A DNA stretch of 33,575 bases from CAWCTB01 sp963798275 (GTDB lineage: Bacteria > Acidobacteriota > Terriglobia > Terriglobales > Acidobacteriaceae). Positions 32,760 through 33,575 of the stretch are shown here, piece by piece. A program made the translations under genes and the position numbers. Each line of letters begins with the position of its first letter. The stretch's first letter is position 1. Below the pieces are notes generated by a model. The model did no database searches, was not told the origin of the DNA, and saw nothing but the letters and a program-made list of their open reading frames with translations. Where the stretch lies: assembly GCA_963798275.1 (NCBI GenBank), contig CAWCTB010000013.1, forward strand, positions 1 to 33,575. The letters are read 5' to 3'.

Positions 32760-33260
32760 CTATGCGCGGGCGAGCTTCTCCACCTGCCGGAGATGATGGG
32801 TAGCGTGTACCCGATGAAAGCGCCGCCACTCTCGGGCTGTGAGCGGTCCCAACACCGGATGGTCCAGCAGCTTCGTTTTTGAGCCAAAGCGGCGCTCCGC
32901 ATCGTTGAGGGTTGCGTCCATCGCGACCAGCGCGTCGTTGAAGCGGCGCAGCACTTCGGGCCCCAGTCCGGCCCTGGGCGCAGTGTGTTTGGGCGCCTTC
33001 TGCCCCGTGGGGAAAACTCCCAGTCGGATCACATAGAAGTTTCCTGCCCGATCCCGCCACGTGACCTTGCGACAGAACGGTTGTCCTGCCTCCATAGTTT
33101 TCAAGGTCCCCTTGGTGGTCGCCGTGAAGGCGAGTAGAAGGTGTTCGAAGATTTCTGAGGCACACCACCGTCCATCCGGCGCACGACGCCAGTCTTCGGG
33201 CGATAGATCTCGGGTTATCCCCTCCGCCTGATGGCGGATCGATTCCAACTCTGGCGACAA
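32760..33260 (-). CDS. DinB/YfiT-like metal-binding protein
   Basis: 166 residues. The four-helix-bundle DinB family shows histidines in EIFEHLLLAF (early) and in the C-terminal RRFHRVHATHHLRQVEKLA, which form a metal site. Start TTG 33260 has AGGAGG four bases upstream; an ATG four bases further up is in another frame. The family includes bacillithiol- and mycothiol-linked transferases, but a definite reaction cannot be assigned. It lies tail-to-tail with pilD, 11 bases apart. Confidence 0.8.
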   Translation of the reverse strand: MSPELESIRHQAEGITRDLSPEDWRRAPDGRWCASEIFEHLLLAFTATTKGTLKTMEAGQPFCRKVTWRDRAGNFYVIRLGVFPTGQKAPKHTAPRAGLGPEVLRRFNDALVAMDATLNDAERRFGSKTKLLDHPVLGPLTAREWRRFHRVHATHHLRQVEKLARA

Positions 33261-33402
33261 GCATCCTCCTGGGAGAGTGATCTGCTTGCGAAAGTATTAA
33301 GCACTATGTACTACCAAGGCCGGAGTTGGGCAAGTGCCTTTTTGAGCCAGAACAGCGCTTTGCCACGATTCACAGATTTGTTGTGAAATGCTGCATTCCA
33401 CC

Positions 33403-33422
33403 GTGACGAACGTCATCCCTGG
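33403..33422. promoter_or_regulatory. Palindromic 20-mer, copy 2 (candidate operator)
   Basis: Identical over 20 bases to 27321-27340, including the TGACG-AA-CGTCA dyad and the following TCCCTGG. It lies 143 bases upstream of the DinB-like gene on the minus strand and next to an unseen gene to the right. Confidence 0.45.
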
Positions 33423-33449
33423 TGCGCACTACGGCAGTTTCAGTGAAGA

Positions 33450-33547
33450 TGTAGACCGCGATCCCGCAGGGGCTAAAGCCCGAGTTCGCTACTCTGGCTA
33501 ACGGCGCGGCTGAAGCCATGCCCTTTCAAGACGATGCGTGGTCTACA
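33450..33547. repeat. Interspersed palindromic repeat element, copy 3
   Basis: 98-base unit bounded by perfect 8-base terminal inverted repeats TGTAGACC (33450-33457) and GGTCTACA (33540-33547). The inside holds ggggctaaagcccg and ggcgcggctgaagcc, closely matching the left half of copy 1. Too short to encode a transposase, so a MITE/REP-like non-autonomous element. Confidence 0.7.
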
Positions 33548-33575
33548 GCAACCTTGAAACCGTACTGGAAAAAAT

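Larger units (their letters stand above)
33261..33575. other. Right-edge intergenic region
   Basis: 315 bases without a gene. It contains TAATAC near 33294-33299 on the minus strand, a possible -10 for the DinB-like gene, the second copy of the palindromic 20-mer and the third copy of the interspersed repeat element. The next gene lies off the window. Confidence 0.5.

Overview
The window looks like GC-rich chromosomal DNA from a soil or sediment acidobacterium (Acidobacteriota, Terriglobia/Koribacter-like). This is an inference from three things: the tig-clpP-clpX-lon-engB order, the style of the multi-gene products (BON/glycine-zipper lipoprotein, NarL-type two-component pair, HpnJ), and an interspersed palindromic repeat family with ggctgaagcc cores. 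No marker gene such as 16S rRNA is present to prove it. No tRNA, rRNA, CRISPR array, IS transposase or phage gene was seen.

Layout. 0.1-7.2 kb (+): proteostasis block of trigger factor, ClpP, ClpX and Lon, followed by the ribosome-assembly GTPase EngB. Every one of these genes carries at least one single-base frameshift and tig carries about five, while the protein sequence on both sides stays family-typical. 7.2-14.6 kb (-): a catabolic block. Reading in the direction of transcription it holds a TetR regulator, a crotonase resembling cyclohexadienoyl-CoA hydratase, a rhodanese, then hcrC-hcrA-hcrB for a 4-hydroxybenzoyl-CoA reductase, and an amidohydrolase. 14.9-16.3 kb (+): an RsbW-like kinase and an RsbV-like STAS antagonist, then a carboxymuconolactone decarboxylase/AhpD-family gene with an in-frame UGA exactly at the second cysteine of the CxxC site and a compact hairpin just downstream that fits a bacterial SECIS. 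This is the most exciting signal in the window. 16.3-20.2 kb: a DUF1080 protein (+), then a membrane glycosyltransferase, an MFS transporter and QueF (-). 20.5-24.1 kb (+): HlyD-type adaptor, TPR lipid/periplasmic protein and TolC-type outer-membrane channel, without an inner-membrane pump. 24.2-25.7 kb (+): HpnJ radical SAM enzyme of hopanoid modification. 26-33.3 kb: a lipoprotein, a secreted OB-fold-like protein, a NarL-type sensor kinase/response regulator pair, a BON/glycine-zipper lipoprotein, a short GT2-like protein, prepilin peptidase and a DinB-like protein.

How the parts fit. The tig/clpPX/lon block is the usual cytosolic folding and degradation set. The TetR-hydratase-rhodanese and hcrCAB units point to reductive metabolism of aromatic CoA thioesters, but benzoyl-CoA reductase and the ring-opening hydrolase are not in the window. 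Envelope themes (efflux, hopanoid, lipoproteins, glycosyltransferases) dominate the right half. A palindromic 20-mer occurs upstream of the two-component pair and again near the right edge, and may be an operator of a small regulon.

Caution: twelve single-base frameshifts were counted, all in plus-strand genes and nine of them in the first 7 kb. They look more like sequence errors than gene decay, so coordinates of those genes are given as whole spans.
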